Source of the DNA: an uncultured Alphaproteobacteria bacterium
Lineage (GTDB): Bacteria; Pseudomonadota; Alphaproteobacteria; RF32; CAG-239
Reading direction: 5' to 3'
DNA: 5,904 nt
Assembly: GCA_944392285.1 (NCBI GenBank)
Contig: CALXWF010000117.1
Location: 1 to 5,904, forward strand
In this document: positions 5,220-5,904 of the stretch, piece by piece
Position numbering within the stretch: position 1 is the first letter of the stretch
Layout: every line of letters begins with the position of its first letter
Position numbers and translations under genes: made by a program
The notes under the pieces: model-generated
The model's database searches: none
What the model saw: only the letters and a program-made list of their open reading frames with translations
What the model was told of the DNA's origin: nothing

Positions 5220-5904
5220 ATGGATGAAACACAAATTGAAGATAAAAAGCTCCCGCTCTATTGGAAAGAAATTTATGGTTGGCTCTATGGCAGTTTTTGG
5301 AACAAACTGCTCGATTATGACTGGTTTTTAGCCCTTGTTACCTGCGGCGCCGATAAAATTTTGCGCAAAGCTCTGCTTAAAGAGATTACGCCCGGGGCAA
5401 AAGTTTTGCAACTCGGGGCTACCTTTGGCTCGCAGATGGATGATGTGGCGCAAAAAATCGGAAATACCGGAAGATATGATGTTATGGATGTCAGTACCGC
5501 CGCCTTGAAACGCGTTAAAGAAAAATATCAATATCTCTATCCGCAGATGCATTTTATCAACCAGAACGCCAACCGGGCTTTCCGTTACAAAGATTACGAC
5601 GTCATTATCTGTTATAATCTGCTGCATGAAGTGCCGGCCGTCCAGAAAAGCAAAATCGTCAACAATGCCCTCAACAGCGTTAAACCCGGCGGTGAAGTTG
5701 TCTTTATCGATTATCACAATCCTAAGCCCTGGCATCCGCTGCGCTGGATTATCAAAAGCTTTAACCGCCTCTATGAACCCTTTGCCGAAAAGCTCTGGGA
5801 AAATGAAATTTATTCCTATTCGGACGGGCGTTTGGGTTATAAATGGCATAAAATCACTTATTTTCACGGCCTGTATCAAAAAGCCGTGGCCACACGCAAA
5901 TATC
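5220..5904 (+). CDS. rquA: Rhodoquinone biosynthesis protein RquA (3' end beyond window)
   Basis: RquA converts ubiquinone to rhodoquinone, the low-potential quinone that feeds fumarate reductase under anoxia. It has a class I methyltransferase fold but is reported to transfer an amino group from S-adenosylmethionine. The 228 visible residues carry family marks: a Tyr/Trp-rich N-terminus (YWKEIYGWLY, 14-23), LLHEVPAVQK (134-143), VKPGGEVVFIDYHNP (154-168), WHPLRW (171-176), LYEPFAEKLWENEI (184-197) and a final ITYFHGLYQKAV (212-223). Motif I is LQLGATFGS (63-71), lacking the acidic D/E-x-G-x-G of ordinary methyltransferases. AGAGGT (5209-5214) lies 5 bases before the ATG. The frame is still open at the window end, but little should be missing, since the conserved C-terminal block is present. 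It is the fifth gene of the operon, 12 bases after the Hpt gene. The identification rests on recalled family patterns, not on an alignment. Confidence 0.88.
   Translation, partial: MDETQIEDKKLPLYWKEIYGWLYGSFWNKLLDYDWFLALVTCGADKILRKALLKEITPGAKVLQLGATFGSQMDDVAQKIGNTGRYDVMDVSTAALKRVKEKYQYLYPQMHFINQNANRAFRYKDYDVIICYNLLHEVPAVQKSKIVNNALNSVKPGGEVVFIDYHNPKPWHPLRWIIKSFNRLYEPFAEKLWENEIYSYSDGRLGYKWHKITYFHGLYQKAVATRKY

Noticed and set aside
5328..5879. 183-codon minus-strand open frame
   Set aside because: It is antisense to rquA, whose plus-strand protein carries clear family motifs; the minus frame shows no recognisable domain or ribosome binding site.
1..5904. CRISPR array, tRNA, rRNA or insertion sequence
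   Set aside because: No regularly spaced direct repeats, no cloverleaf-like sequence, and no transposase frame are visible on either strand.

Overview
The window reads as chromosomal DNA of a moderately AT-rich alphaproteobacterium. The evidence is the cmk-rpsA gene pair, a 560-residue six-domain S1 protein with an alphaproteobacterial-looking C-terminus, and a downstream gene that matches rquA, the rhodoquinone biosynthesis gene found mainly in Alpha- and Betaproteobacteria. The rquA gene implies a facultatively or strictly anaerobic lifestyle using fumarate as electron acceptor. A host-gut or sediment lineage is a guess; the sequence cannot settle the genus.

Layout: (1) Positions 1-293 hold no credible gene. 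They contain a G/C-rich palindromic repeat (51-73), decayed copies of its core, and a strongly purine-biased tract. (2) Positions 294-330 are a strong intrinsic terminator closing rpsA. (3) On the minus strand, cmk (2824-2168) is followed by rpsA (2023-341). The 144-base gap between them carries a plausible sigma70 promoter, a stem-loop at the predicted transcript start, and a 14-bp palindrome where a Shine-Dalgarno sequence would be expected. (4) A 107-base AT-rich divergent spacer (2825-2931) separates cmk from a plus-strand gene cluster. (5) That cluster has five tightly packed genes: a small exported protein (2932-3465), rsmE (3467-4195), a NarL/FixJ-type response regulator (4208-4882), a stand-alone histidine phosphotransfer (Hpt) protein (4875-5207), and rquA (5220 to beyond the window end). 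Spacings are +1, +12, -8 and +12 bases, as expected of one operon.

How the genes work together: cmk and rpsA are housekeeping genes for pyrimidine nucleotides and translation. In the plus-strand operon, rsmE modifies 16S rRNA. The response regulator and Hpt protein look like two parts of a phosphorelay whose sensor kinase lies elsewhere. RquA would convert ubiquinone to rhodoquinone, the low-potential quinone used for fumarate reduction. The most interesting point is the co-transcription of a regulator/Hpt pair with rquA, which suggests, but does not show, signal-controlled quinone switching. RquA itself has an atypical SAM-binding motif I, as expected of this unusual amino-transfer enzyme.
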